63,966 nucleotides of DNA from an uncultured Bacteroidota bacterium (GCA_903926385.1 CAIYIS010000062.1:1-63966), one strand, 5' to 3'; shown: positions 50,541 through 60,746, counted from the stretch's first letter. The notes: generated by a model from the letters alone, not told the origin. Translations and numbers: made by a program.

Positions 50541-53120
50541 ATGACATTACTTCAAACCCCAGTAAAAAAGGACTATTCCAACCAAGTTTCGTATACTTAT
50601 GCAGAAGTATTCGAAAAGTGTAAAGTTTATTTTGATGGTGATGAGCTGGCAGCTTCCACCTGGATAAATAAATATGCAATGGTTAATAAAGAAGGCAAAT
50701 ATCTGGAATTAACTCCGGACGATATGCACAAACGTATGGCCAAAGAATTTGCTCGCAAAGAAAGCGAAGTGAAATCGAGAACCAACCTCAACGGTAGTTT
50801 TAAACTATTGTCGAAATACGGACAGGAGCGCGAGTTTTTGAGCGAAGAAAAAATTATGTATTACTTCAAAAACTTCAAATACATCATTCCTCAGGGAAGC
50901 GTTATGTCGGCTTTGGGTAATCCACATATTATTGCTTCTCTCTCTAACTGTATCGTTTTGCCCGAAATTTACGATTCGTATGGTGGTATATTTTATACCG
51001 ACCAGCAAATGGCTCAATTATTCAAAAGACGTTGTGGAGTAGGAGTAGACATTTCTACACTTCGCCCATCGGGTATGCATGTGTCTAACGCTGCCGGAAC
51101 CACCACAGGTGCCATATCGTTTATGGAACGTTTTTCTAACACCACTCGCGAGGTAGCTCAAAACGGCAGACGCGGTGCGTTAATGATTACCATTGATGTG
51201 GCTCACCCCGATATTGACGCTTTTATTACCGTTAAACAAGATTTGTCTAAAATTACAGGTGCTAATATTTCCGTTCGTTTATCTGACGAATTTATGACCG
51301 CTGTAAAAGATGATACCGATTATTTATTACGTTTCCCTATCGATTCCGAAACTCCTAAATATTCAAAAACAGTTAAAGCAAGAGATTTGTGGAATACAAT
51401 TATTAAATGTGCTCACAACACAGCCGAGCCGGGATTAATTTTCTGGGATCGTCAACACCATTATTCTACATCTTCAGTTTATCCCGGATTTAAAAACGTT
51501 TCTACCAATCCTTGTTCCGAAATAGCCATGCAGGGCGGAGATAGCTGTCGTTTGATAGCCCTAAATCTGTTTAACTTTATCGACCATCCGTTTACCCCGG
51601 AAGCTAAATTCGACTACGTTAAGTTTTACCAAACTACTTACGAAGCACAACGATTAATGGACGACTTGGTTGACCTTGAATTGGAGCACATCGACCGTAT
51701 CATGGCAAAAATTAATGCAGACCCTGAACCGGATGCTATTAAACAAGTGGAAGTGGATACATGGAAACTTTTGCAAAATGCAGGTAAGAGAGGAAGAAGA
51801 ACAGGTCTTGGTTTTACAGCTTTGGCTGATACCATGGCAGGTTTAGGTTTCGGTTTCGATTCGCAGGAAGCATTGGATGAAGTGGAGAAAATGATGAAAA
51901 CCAAATGCGAAGCCGAATTCAATAGCTCTATCGATATGGCTATCGAACGCGGTAAGTTCGAAGATTTTGATCCGGAAATAGAAAAAACTTCTGAATTTGT
52001 TCAGATGTTGAAAAAAGAATTACCCGAAGTGTACAACCGTATGATGAAACAAGGACGCAGAAATATCTCATTGAGTACAGTTGCTCCTACAGGTACATTA
52101 AGTATGCTTGCTCAGTCCTCATCAGGTATTGAACCGGTGTTCATGCTTTCTTATAAGAGAAGAAAAAAAATCAACCCGCTTGATTCAAACGTTCGCGTTG
52201 ACTTTACAGATGCAAGCGGAGATAACTGGCAAGAATTTGTGGTGTATCACCAAAAGTTGAAACAATGGATGGAGGTAACAGGCGAAACAGATTTAACTAA
52301 GAGTCCGTACACCGGCTCTACTGCTCCTGAAATAGATTGGTTAAAACGTATCGAACTTCAGGCTATTGTTCAAAAATATACAACTCACTCCATCAGTTCA
52401 ACCATTAACTTACCAAACAATGTAAGTGTTGAAACAGTGGGCGAAATCTATTTACAGGCATGGCAACAGGGATTAAAAGGAATCACCGTTTATCGTGATG
52501 GTTCTCGTTCTGGAGTTTTGGTATCGAACGATAAAAAGCAAGACAAGAAAGTAGATGAAATTATTGAGTCGGTAGCTCCTAAACGTCCTAAAAAAATGGC
52601 GACAGATGTTATCCGTTTTATGAATCATGACGAAAAATGGATTGCATTTGTTGGAGTTCTTAATGGAAAACCATACGAAATTTTCACCGGTAAATCAGAA
52701 GATGCTTTTGTAATTCCTTCGTGGGTAGAAAGAGGATGGGTTATTAAAAATACCGTGAAAGCCACTCAGCAGAAACGTTACGATTTCCAGTATTTGGATA
52801 AAGAAGGTTACAAAATTACTATCGAAGGACTTTCTCGTTCATTCGACAAAGAGTTCTGGAATTATGCAAAATTAATCTCTGGAGTATTACGTCACGGAAT
52901 GCCTATTACCAATGTGGTTGATTTAATTGAAAACTTAAATCTATACAACGATAGTATCAACAACTGGAAAAATGGAGTAGGTCGTTCGTTGAAAAAATTT
53001 ATTCCTAACGGAACAATGGCGAAAGACAAACAGTGCGGAAACTGTGGTGATAAAGACGGATTGATTTACGAAGAAGGATGTTTGAAATGCAAGAGCTGCG
53101 GACATTCTAAATGCGGATAG
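50541..53120 (+). CDS. nrdJ: Adenosylcobalamin-dependent (class II) ribonucleotide reductase
   Basis: NrdJ reduces ribonucleotides to deoxyribonucleotides with B12 radical chemistry, independent of oxygen. The 859-residue protein shows the N-terminal redox Cys region CGVGVDISTLRPSG (about residue 165), the active-site motif NPCSEIAMQGGDSCRL near 323-338, and PTGTLSMLAQSSSGIEPVF near 510-530. The C-terminus is a cysteine-rich zinc-ribbon-like tail (CGNCGDKDGL, CLKCKSCGHSKCG), which can supply the reducing thiols. No ATP-cone is evident. The spacer upstream shows no NrdR box or riboswitch; a weak TACCTTGC box lies near 50490. A terminator follows. Confidence 0.95.
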   Translation: MTLLQTPVKKDYSNQVSYTYAEVFEKCKVYFDGDELAASTWINKYAMVNKEGKYLELTPDDMHKRMAKEFARKESEVKSRTNLNGSFKLLSKYGQEREFLSEEKIMYYFKNFKYIIPQGSVMSALGNPHIIASLSNCIVLPEIYDSYGGIFYTDQQMAQLFKRRCGVGVDISTLRPSGMHVSNAAGTTTGAISFMERFSNTTREVAQNGRRGALMITIDVAHPDIDAFITVKQDLSKITGANISVRLSDEFMTAVKDDTDYLLRFPIDSETPKYSKTVKARDLWNTIIKCAHNTAEPGLIFWDRQHHYSTSSVYPGFKNVSTNPCSEIAMQGGDSCRLIALNLFNFIDHPFTPEAKFDYVKFYQTTYEAQRLMDDLVDLELEHIDRIMAKINADPEPDAIKQVEVDTWKLLQNAGKRGRRTGLGFTALADTMAGLGFGFDSQEALDEVEKMMKTKCEAEFNSSIDMAIERGKFEDFDPEIEKTSEFVQMLKKELPEVYNRMMKQGRRNISLSTVAPTGTLSMLAQSSSGIEPVFMLSYKRRKKINPLDSNVRVDFTDASGDNWQEFVVYHQKLKQWMEVTGETDLTKSPYTGSTAPEIDWLKRIELQAIVQKYTTHSISSTINLPNNVSVETVGEIYLQAWQQGLKGITVYRDGSRSGVLVSNDKKQDKKVDEIIESVAPKRPKKMATDVIRFMNHDEKWIAFVGVLNGKPYEIFTGKSEDAFVIPSWVERGWVIKNTVKATQQKRYDFQYLDKEGYKITIEGLSRSFDKEFWNYAKLISGVLRHGMPITNVVDLIENLNLYNDSINNWKNGVGRSLKKFIPNGTMAKDKQCGNCGDKDGLIYEEGCLKCKSCGHSKCG

Positions 53121-53148
53121 ACCACCGTTAATATATACCTTAAAAAGC

Positions 53149-53180
53149 AAGATGCCACAACCCGAAAGTTGTGGCATCTT
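53149..53180 (+). terminator. Intrinsic terminator after nrdJ
   Basis: A 13-bp stem AAGATGCCACAAC/GTTGTGGCATCTT around CCGAAA lies 28 bases beyond the nrdJ stop. The following T tract is short (TTTATTTAT). It also faces the end of the convergent porP-type gene. Confidence 0.8.
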
Positions 53181-53215
53181 TATTTATATAAGTATTAGTA
53201 CAACGTAAGTTGTCG

Positions 53216-54241
53216 CTATTTCTGTTGCCACTTAGCTCCTCTCGAAATAAGATACTTTAGCGATATTTCTGCACCACCATTGTATCTGCTCACAGAAGAG
53301 TAAGAAGACATATTTAAATCGTAAGAAACCCCAATGGAGAAATTAACAATTTCGAAATTAACCTGAGGAATAAAAGCGTCCTTAAAACGATAATGAGCAC
53401 CAATAGATATCCCGGATTCGGAAATAAAACCGGTAACCTTAGTTGAGTTTTTTAATCGGTAACGAACCAATGCTCCTATATTATATTCCCTCGAAGGCCC
53501 CTGTAAAAACGCAACAAATGAAGGGACAATGGAAACACTGGTACCCGAAATATCAAAAAAGCCATTGATGTTGAGTACATATTTTCCATACAATTTTTCA
53601 GTAAGCGAAAAGTACTGTTGTTCCGGACGGTTCATATGAAAGTAAGCAACCCCAATGGCCAAACGTTTTTGTTCGTTTCTATCCATGGCGTTTTTTCCAT
53701 TGTAATATTCGTAGTTCACTCCTGCACTCAAATCGGTATAAAACGAAGAAGGTTGGGCAAAAGGTTCATTCGAATTGATGGTAGCATCAAAGCCGGTACC
53801 GTTGTATTGGTCGCCCCAGCGCAATGCGGCATAATTGGCTTTGTTTTGTGCACCACCCACCGAAATGCCAAGAGAGAAAGATGATTCCCGATTTACAGGC
53901 AATATGCCCGACATGGAAACAGCAACTACAGTTAATCCCACTTTAGCATCACCTGCCTTGTCATTAAAAAAATTAAGTCCTAGTCCCAAATGAGCTTTGT
54001 TTGCTTTCTTGCCAACAATAGGTGCATCAAATGACGCAGCCATGGTATTGAATGCGTTTCCCATAGATTGCCATTGATTTTTGTAATTGATAATAGCCCT
54101 TAATGCTCCATCATACATTCCTGTTGAGCCAGGATTTATTAATTGAGGCGTTTCATTATACTGTGAAAAATGTAAATCCTGTGCGTGCAAAGCAACACAA
54201 GAAGCAAAAAAGAAACCAAAAATAGAGTAGCGTTTTTTCAT
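53216..54241 (-). CDS. PorP/SprF family T9SS membrane protein
   Basis: The 341-residue outer-membrane protein has a signal peptide (FGFFFASCVALHAQ) and the family opening DLHFSQYNETPQLINPGSTGMYDGALRAIINYKNQW. It is followed by a beta barrel with the GLGLNFFNDKAGDAKVG motif. SprF-type proteins are needed for secretion of adhesins with type B C-terminal domains through the type IX system. The gene starts 14 bases after the CotH gene, which ends in such a domain, so the two are probably a cognate pair. Confidence 0.92.
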   Translation of the reverse strand: MKKRYSIFGFFFASCVALHAQDLHFSQYNETPQLINPGSTGMYDGALRAIINYKNQWQSMGNAFNTMAASFDAPIVGKKANKAHLGLGLNFFNDKAGDAKVGLTVVAVSMSGILPVNRESSFSLGISVGGAQNKANYAALRWGDQYNGTGFDATINSNEPFAQPSSFYTDLSAGVNYEYYNGKNAMDRNEQKRLAIGVAYFHMNRPEQQYFSLTEKLYGKYVLNINGFFDISGTSVSIVPSFVAFLQGPSREYNIGALVRYRLKNSTKVTGFISESGISIGAHYRFKDAFIPQVNFEIVNFSIGVSYDLNMSSYSSVSRYNGGAEISLKYLISRGAKWQQK

Positions 54242-54255
54242 ACTAAGTAGCTATT

Positions 54256-56748
54256 TTATCTAACCAATGTAATGTTTCCTTTTAATGCACGTGTTTCACC
54301 GGTTGCCATCGTTCCGGTTAGTTTATAGGCAAAAACCCCTGGGTTAACAGGTTTTCCGTTAAATGTTCCATCCCATCCGATAGAACGGTCGGTGGTATGA
54401 AATACAGATTGCCCCCAACGATTAAACACTTCGAAATCTAGATTCTGAACACTTCCCAATACGAATAATACATCATTTACATTATCACCGTTTGGTGAAA
54501 AGGCAGACGGAACACCCACTTCGCTACCACCAATAGGCTCAGTTAATAATCTAAAAACTGCAATGAAGTTGTCATTAGCCACCAACGTTATTCCCACCGA
54601 ATCAGATTGAGCTGATGGCAAAGGTGTGTGAGCACTCATTTCCCAATGATCGAATACATAGCCCGGCATTGCAGTAGCTTTTAATATTGTTTCAATATTT
54701 CCGAAGTAAGTACCGCTCCAAGGGTAAGAGGAGGGTGTAATGGAATTAATTTTTGCAATTCCTGAACCTGCAGGTTGAACATCCAATGTTATATTAAATG
54801 GCCCCGTTAAATCATAGCAACTAACCATGCCGGCAGTAATCTGAGTACAACGGTCTGTAATAAACTGTCGCATTGTTTGAACGTTTTGCTGCCATGTAGC
54901 CATCGTACCTCCCCATTTAGCTATATGACCGGGCATTTCGGGAGTGATAACAGAAATCATACTGTCGAGTAGGGGTACCGCATAGTCGCAACTAAAGGTT
55001 GAGTTTAATAAATCAATATAGCGCGAAACATACATTTGTTTAAATATCGGGCTTTTTATTAGTGAATCAAGAATAACTGTGTGTCCTTGTCCTCCCGGAT
55101 CGGGTAATGTTTCGGGAGCGCAGGGGTCCGCACTTGGCAGTTGGCTTGGAATACCAGTATAATTAATATAATGGCCAAAAGTAGCATCATTGTCCCATAG
55201 TGTATATCTCCATTTATGTTCATTACCGTCAGTTGCCAGGCCTCTCCACCAGGCAGTGTTCCAGTTGAGCCAGTCAGAAGTGACTGCCCACGAATTGAGC
55301 AGGAAATAATCTATCAGACTTTTGCAATTTAATAAACTATCCACATGATTATAATTAGCGGTAACAGCCATGCTGTTTGTTGCCATATAATTTTTAAGGT
55401 TATCCCAATCTGTTTGGGCCTGAGTTCCTCCGTACTTACTCCATGTGCTTCCCCATGTCATAAGGTATTGCAGACTGTCTTTATTACCTTGATTATAGTA
55501 GTATCCCGTAAAATCGTTGTCATCTACTTTTTCACGTATGTCGTAAACTCCCCAATATTGACCGTTAGCATACATCACGCAGGGCGACCAAGTACGTTCG
55601 TCCAAATGTAAATTGCCACGCTGAGATAATGTATGAACATACGAATCTCGAATATGTGCCCCTCCATTTTCGAAAGGGTAATTGTCATTGGCAGCAGCTT
55701 TCAATATTATACGAGTAAATTCCTGACGAGATTTGTTTACAAATAACTTTGTCCTTACCGCAAAGTTATAGCCTAACTCATCATCACACACAAAGTCGAT
55801 TCCCCTTTGATTATAAGCCCATGAATCATTTCCGTGTTTATTAGTATTTCCTTCTGATTCGGCTTTTAATTGTTTGTTTGTATCAAAATACTGAATGCCG
55901 GTTGGTGGATCGCTTTGCGCTCCTCCAAGCAGTGTGGCCAATCCATCTCCATAAACAGAAACAACAGCTGTGGTATGTGTAACTCCAATAAAATAAGTAT
56001 TGCTTCTTATAAAACTTGGCGGAACAAGAGGATTGGTGCTGAACGCGCGTGCTCGAATCACTGTGGTGGTAGAAATAGAAATAGGAGTAGTATAAAGAGT
56101 GGAAGTTTGATTAGGAGTTGAACCATCCAAAGTGTAATAAATAGATACGTTCATATCAGGAGTGGTGATGGAAACCGTTTGGGCTGAAGCGTAGAATCCA
56201 GGAGGAATACTTGTAGCCGGACGAGTGGCGTATTCTAGTTTTGCTCCTGTATTCGATACACCAGGTGTAGGAGTGGTGAAAACACCCCATACACTTCCTC
56301 CATCAATCGCCCTTCCTCTCGAGTGGTCAGTCAATGTTGGTTTTAGTGTAAGCGAATCTGCAATGATTCCTGACGGGAGTGAGAATACGATCGCTTCGGG
56401 TTTGGTTTGTGTTAAAGAAAAATTGGTGTGTACATCCCCCCCTGTAACCACATTGGCACTCGAGGCCCATACTCTTAAAAAACCATTGGCCGGAATACTA
56501 ACACCGGCAGGGAATGTGTATTTTGTGGGGTTAGAAATTTTATCACTCAGATGATACCCAGTTAGACTAACCGAGGTACTGCCTGCATTGAACAATTCTA
56601 TCCAATCAGAGCTATTGCCAAAATTATCATTAAATGTTTTGTTGGCACATGAATACTCATTTATCATCACTTGACTGTTTGCCTTGAAAACAAAGCACAC
56701 CAAGACAAAGGTAAAATTCACAAATCGGTAAAAAGTGTTTGGTTTCAT
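54256..56748 (-). CDS. CotH-like secreted protein with lamin-tail and T9SS type B sorting domain
   Basis: The 830-residue protein has a signal peptide, then a lamin-tail-like domain (MINEYSCANKTFNDNFG with SDWIELFNAG, about 25-140) and a chitobiase C-terminal-like segment (ISIYYTLDGSTP type, about 190-245). A CotH-kinase-like core follows (about 260-640) with RGIDFVCDDELGYNFAVRTKLFVNKSRQEF and LWDNDATFGHYINYTGI. It ends in the gliding-motility type B sorting domain, with FSPNGDNVNDVLFVLGSVQNLDFEVFNRWGQSVF. CotH proteins are atypical protein kinases in spore coats; activity here is untested. Confidence 0.9.
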   Translation of the reverse strand: MKPNTFYRFVNFTFVLVCFVFKANSQVMINEYSCANKTFNDNFGNSSDWIELFNAGSTSVSLTGYHLSDKISNPTKYTFPAGVSIPANGFLRVWASSANVVTGGDVHTNFSLTQTKPEAIVFSLPSGIIADSLTLKPTLTDHSRGRAIDGGSVWGVFTTPTPGVSNTGAKLEYATRPATSIPPGFYASAQTVSITTPDMNVSIYYTLDGSTPNQTSTLYTTPISISTTTVIRARAFSTNPLVPPSFIRSNTYFIGVTHTTAVVSVYGDGLATLLGGAQSDPPTGIQYFDTNKQLKAESEGNTNKHGNDSWAYNQRGIDFVCDDELGYNFAVRTKLFVNKSRQEFTRIILKAAANDNYPFENGGAHIRDSYVHTLSQRGNLHLDERTWSPCVMYANGQYWGVYDIREKVDDNDFTGYYYNQGNKDSLQYLMTWGSTWSKYGGTQAQTDWDNLKNYMATNSMAVTANYNHVDSLLNCKSLIDYFLLNSWAVTSDWLNWNTAWWRGLATDGNEHKWRYTLWDNDATFGHYINYTGIPSQLPSADPCAPETLPDPGGQGHTVILDSLIKSPIFKQMYVSRYIDLLNSTFSCDYAVPLLDSMISVITPEMPGHIAKWGGTMATWQQNVQTMRQFITDRCTQITAGMVSCYDLTGPFNITLDVQPAGSGIAKINSITPSSYPWSGTYFGNIETILKATAMPGYVFDHWEMSAHTPLPSAQSDSVGITLVANDNFIAVFRLLTEPIGGSEVGVPSAFSPNGDNVNDVLFVLGSVQNLDFEVFNRWGQSVFHTTDRSIGWDGTFNGKPVNPGVFAYKLTGTMATGETRALKGNITLVR

Positions 56749-56867
56749 TTAAAAGAGATTGAGTATTTTAAATTACCCGATAAAAGTAGAAGTATTATTT
56801 CAATTTGCAAAATAAAGTCAGCAGAAGTTATTTATTTCAATTCAACTCTTTGTTATTGCTATCCTGT

Positions 56868-56875
56868 TATCTTTG
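56868..56875 (+). promoter_or_regulatory. -7 box TATCTTTG of ribBA
   Basis: TATCTTTG matches the consensus and lies 16 bases upstream of the ribBA ATG, giving a very short leader. No FMN riboswitch was seen. Confidence 0.6.
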
Positions 56876-56891
56876 CACAAATTTTTGAAAA

Positions 56892-58106
56892 ATGAGTAGT
56901 GTGTTAAATACAATTGAAGAAGCTTTAGAAGATTTAAGAAACGGAAAACTAATAATAGTGGTGGATGATGAAGATCGCGAAAACGAAGGCGATTTTATCT
57001 GTACTGCCAATAAGGTAACCCCCGAAATAATCAATTTTATGGCCACTCATGGCCGCGGTTTGATTTGTGCTGCTATTACAGAAGAGCGTTGCAACGAACT
57101 AGGGCTGGAAATGATGGTAACCCACAATACAGCCGAACACAGCACCGCATTTACCGTGTCGGTAGATTTACTTGGGAATGGATGTACCACAGGTATTTCG
57201 GCCAGCGATCGTTCTAAAACCATTCAGGCATTAATTAATCCGAAAACGCGTCCGGATGAATTTGGAAAACCCGGACATATATTTCCGTTGAAAGCGAAAA
57301 AAGGAGGAGTGCTTCGCAGAGCTGGACATACCGAAGCAACTATCGATTTAGCACGCATGGCTGGTTTTGAGCCTGCCGGAGCTTTGGTAGAAATAATGAA
57401 CGAAGACGGTACAATGGCTCGTTTGCCTCAGTTGCTCGAAATTGCAAAAAAACATCAGCTTAAAATAATTTCTATTGAAGATTTAATAGCTTACCGTATA
57501 AAAAATGAAACCATTATAGAGAAAGATGTCCAGGTAAAAATGCCAACTCAGTGGGGAGAATTTGATTTGGTGGCTTACCATCTTACCACCACTGAACAGG
57601 AACATTTGGCCCTTATTAAAGGTACATGGGAAAAAGATGAACCCATTTTGGTTCGTGTGCATTCCTCGTGCCTAACAGGAGATATTTTTGGTTCTTGCCG
57701 TTGCGATTGCGGAGCACAACTTCATAAATCGATGGAGATGATTGAAAAAGCAGGAAAAGGGGTGATTGTTTATATGAACCAAGAGGGAAGGGGAATAGGT
57801 TTGATGAATAAACTGAAAGCTTACAAACTACAAGAAGAAGGTAAAGATACCGTTGAGGCTAATGAGGCGCTCGGATTTAAAATGGATGAACGCGACTATG
57901 GAGTAGGGGCACAGATTTTAAGAGATTTGAACATTTCCAAAATAAAATTGATGAGCAATAATCCTAAAAAACGTGCCGGACTTATTGGTTACGGACTGGA
58001 GATTGTCGAAAACATTGCCATTGAAATTGAACCAAACGAACACAATAAATTTTATCTGCAAACCAAACGCGATAAAATGGGGCATACTCTTAAATTCGGG
58101 AAATAG
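56892..58106 (+). CDS. ribBA: Bifunctional DHBP synthase/GTP cyclohydrolase II
   Basis: RibBA starts both branches of riboflavin synthesis. The N-terminal DHBP synthase half (1-200) shows [17 protein letters not shown] and [12 protein letters not shown], and the C-terminal GTP cyclohydrolase II half (205-404) has the zinc ligands in [33 protein letters not shown] also matches. Both halves keep their key acidic and cysteine residues, so both activities are likely. The 404-residue length is typical. Confidence 0.97.
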   Translation: MSSVLNTIEEALEDLRNGKLIIVVDDEDRENEGDFICTANKVTPEIINFMATHGRGLICAAITEERCNELGLEMMVTHNTAEHSTAFTVSVDLLGNGCTTGISASDRSKTIQALINPKTRPDEFGKPGHIFPLKAKKGGVLRRAGHTEATIDLARMAGFEPAGALVEIMNEDGTMARLPQLLEIAKKHQLKIISIEDLIAYRIKNETIIEKDVQVKMPTQWGEFDLVAYHLTTTEQEHLALIKGTWEKDEPILVRVHSSCLTGDIFGSCRCDCGAQLHKSMEMIEKAGKGVIVYMNQEGRGIGLMNKLKAYKLQEEGKDTVEANEALGFKMDERDYGVGAQILRDLNISKIKLMSNNPKKRAGLIGYGLEIVENIAIEIEPNEHNKFYLQTKRDKMGHTLKFGK

Positions 58107-58190
58107 CGAATTGGTGTATTAGTTATTACCTCATCAGTTCATTCGTTTTTACTAAAAAATCAATATAAACCTTACGATTATTTGCTGTAA

Positions 58191-58442
58191 ATAGTATATT
58201 CCAAAATTTTAGAATATATGTTGAACAAGTTTAGGGCTTATTCCTGAAAATGGGAATATGTGTTGAATAAGTTTAGGGCTTATTATTGAAAATGGAAATA
58301 TGTGTTGAATGAGTTTAAGGCTTATTCCTGAAAATAGGAATATGTGTTGAATTAGTTTATGGCCTATTCCTGAAGATGGGAAACGGTGTTGAATGAGCTC
58401 AGTGCTTTTTCCTGAAAATAGGAATTGGCAACTATCAAAATA
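58191..58442. repeat. Array F: alternating 21-bp units, 42-bp period
   Basis: Two alternating 21-base units, GAATATGTGTTGAATAAG plus TTT and AGGGCTTATTCCTGAAAA plus TGG, start at 58212, 58233, 58254 and so on to 58401, ten intact units, with degenerate units at each end. No indels. Alternating hairpins form across units: GAATAAG with CTTATTC, and ATTCCT with AGGAAT. Stop codons occur in the units, so it does not code. The 58107-58612 spacer holds nothing else recognised beyond a TACTTTGC near 58583 that could be a weak -7 box. Confidence 0.93.
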
Positions 58443-58612
58443 TAAATTTGAATCAAAAATTGGGAGTTAAACTTGAGTTTGAAAAATATGAACCCCTAAT
58501 AATTGACCATCCATTTATTTGTTTTAAATGTGAAGAGAAAAAAAGTAACACCAAAATTATTAGTTTTCATAAAATTATGATTTACTTTGCAGGTAATTAT
58601 AATTTTCATTGA

Positions 58613-60694
58613 ATGAAAAAGATTTTATTTGTTTTTAGCTTCGTACTTATCCAGTATGTTCTGAATGCCTCCACTAACCGCACAGTAGCTATTCTCGATT
58701 TGACAGCACGAAATGCAGAGGCTAATGATGGAGAATTGTATTCAACCAAACATGTGCTCAAAGTTGCAGGTTTGCCTTTTGTGGTTACCACGGATGTTAA
58801 TGTTGCGAAACAATATGGAGTTATCATTGCCAGTTCAAAGGTGACGAGTTCCACTTTTCTAATAGCAGAAAAAGATACACTTATTGCTTATGTAAACCGT
58901 GGCGGAACACTTGTGGTTCCTAATTTAACTGACACTTATTTTTATAATTTGTTTGGTGTTTCGGCCTACTCACAACTCGATACGTTGCATCGCATCACTT
59001 TTGATGTTTCCTTATCCGACCCTACTATGCGATGGCTAAACGATACGCTTGAACAAACCATATCCATTGGTAAATGGGCAACCGACACCACTTATGCCGC
59101 CCGAAGTTATACCACCACTACTTCCACGGTTTTGGCGCATTACAATAATGGAACCAATGCTATAGTAAAAAATATTCATGGTTTGGGTCATACTTATTTA
59201 ATGGGATATTCTTTCAGATACATGATTTTATTTCCGCAACTCAACAAAGATGTTGAAGCGCAACGTACCTATTCCAATGGGTTTGAGCCAACCTCAGATG
59301 TGTGGATATTATTTATGAAAGGCATCTGCATTACCCAAATTTCTAATTCAGTGTGGTTGCATACAAGTCCATACGAAAGCAAGGCTACTTTTATAATCAC
59401 TCATGATGTGGATGCTAAAACATCGTATGATACCATGCGCTATTATGCCGATTACGAGCATTCTCTTGGAATTTCGGCCACTTATTTCTGCACTACTCAT
59501 TATCTAAGAGACACCATGATGACCAATTATTACAATCCTTCGAAAATTCAATATATATTGAGTAAGGGGCAAAAAGTAGGGAGTCATAGTGTAGGCCATT
59601 TTTGGGATTTTGATGTAACTGCCACCTTTCCCTATGGAAGTTTTGGAAACGACACTTCTAATTACCGCCCGTATTGCGGTGGAGTGGGAGTATCTACTAT
59701 TGGCGGAACAGTTTTGGGAGAAACAGAAGTATCTCGAAATTTACTTCAAAATGATGTGGGAATAAACTGCCGTTCGTTTCGTGCTGGCTTTTTGTGTTAT
59801 CCCAAGAAATTGGTAAATGCATTAGATACCCTTAATTATCTTTTTAATTCTACCTATTCTGCAAATGATGTGTTAACTAATTTTCCTTATCTCAACCATA
59901 AAGACAGAACAAGTACAGGCTTAATATCGAGAGTGTGGGAAATACCGATGACTATTTCAGATGATTTTTTATCCTCCACTCCTTTTTCTCCGTCTAATTA
60001 TGCACAAAAAGAAGCTATCTGGTTCGATGTGCTAAAACGAAATGCGGCTAACTATGCGCCAACGGTTCTGTTAATTCATCCTACACGAATGTATAAAATG
60101 CTTGCCGAACAAATGATGATAGACTCCTTGCCTGCCGGAATAGCTATATATGATTTGGAAACATACGGAGATTACTGGATAGCCCGCAATGCGGTCGATT
60201 TTAGTTCGGTGCTCAGCAATGATTCACTAACTATTACTATCCCTCAAACATTACTTCCATTGGATGATAAAATAAGTTTTGTGGTGGATAGCGGGCAGAG
60301 TTTGCAAAATATAAAAGCTCAAGATGATTTTGGTAATCCTATTATTGTTATTCAATCGAACTGGGATAATAATGGCGTTATTCTTCACTTTGGAGGTATG
60401 CCTCATGTGGGCATTCATTCAGTAGATGCTCAACAAGCCTTTTCTGTTAATATATTCCCAAATCCATTTAGTAATTCCAGCACTATAGAAGTAAGTCAGA
60501 AGGAAACAGGATTATTAAACATTACTATATATAATATGTATGGGCAATTGGTAAAGACCATCGTCAACGAAAAGCGAAATGCTGGAGTCTACCATGAAGT
60601 AATAGATGCAGTAGGTATTTCTGCAGGTACCTATTTTTGTAAAATCACTTCAGGAAATAGCTCAATTGTAAAAAGGATAGTGATTACACAATAA
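58613..60694 (+). CDS. T9SS-exported polysaccharide deacetylase-like protein, paralogue 1
   Basis: The 693-residue protein has a signal peptide, an N-terminal domain (20-225) resembling a glutamine-amidotransferase-like/ThuA-type Rossmann fold (RTVAILDLTARNA, LIAYVNRGGTLVVPNLTD), then a NodB-type deacetylase domain (255-540). Its motifs are intact: the Asp pair in ITHDVDA (near 261), HSVGH in GSHSVGH (near 322), FRAGF (near 388) and LLIHPTR (near 486). A type A T9SS C-terminal domain (611-693) ends the chain, with the NPFSN and LVKTIVNEKR patterns. It is duplicated directly downstream. Confidence 0.9.
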   Translation: MKKILFVFSFVLIQYVLNASTNRTVAILDLTARNAEANDGELYSTKHVLKVAGLPFVVTTDVNVAKQYGVIIASSKVTSSTFLIAEKDTLIAYVNRGGTLVVPNLTDTYFYNLFGVSAYSQLDTLHRITFDVSLSDPTMRWLNDTLEQTISIGKWATDTTYAARSYTTTTSTVLAHYNNGTNAIVKNIHGLGHTYLMGYSFRYMILFPQLNKDVEAQRTYSNGFEPTSDVWILFMKGICITQISNSVWLHTSPYESKATFIITHDVDAKTSYDTMRYYADYEHSLGISATYFCTTHYLRDTMMTNYYNPSKIQYILSKGQKVGSHSVGHFWDFDVTATFPYGSFGNDTSNYRPYCGGVGVSTIGGTVLGETEVSRNLLQNDVGINCRSFRAGFLCYPKKLVNALDTLNYLFNSTYSANDVLTNFPYLNHKDRTSTGLISRVWEIPMTISDDFLSSTPFSPSNYAQKEAIWFDVLKRNAANYAPTVLLIHPTRMYKMLAEQMMIDSLPAGIAIYDLETYGDYWIARNAVDFSSVLSNDSLTITIPQTLLPLDDKISFVVDSGQSLQNIKAQDDFGNPIIVIQSNWDNNGVILHFGGMPHVGIHSVDAQQAFSVNIFPNPFSNSSTIEVSQKETGLLNITIYNMYGQLVKTIVNEKRNAGVYHEVIDAVGISAGTYFCKITSGNSSIVKRIVITQ

Positions 60695-60746
60695 CACCAG
60701 CAATTTACAATAAGATTAAACTACTTTCCTTTTTTTATTTTATTTA

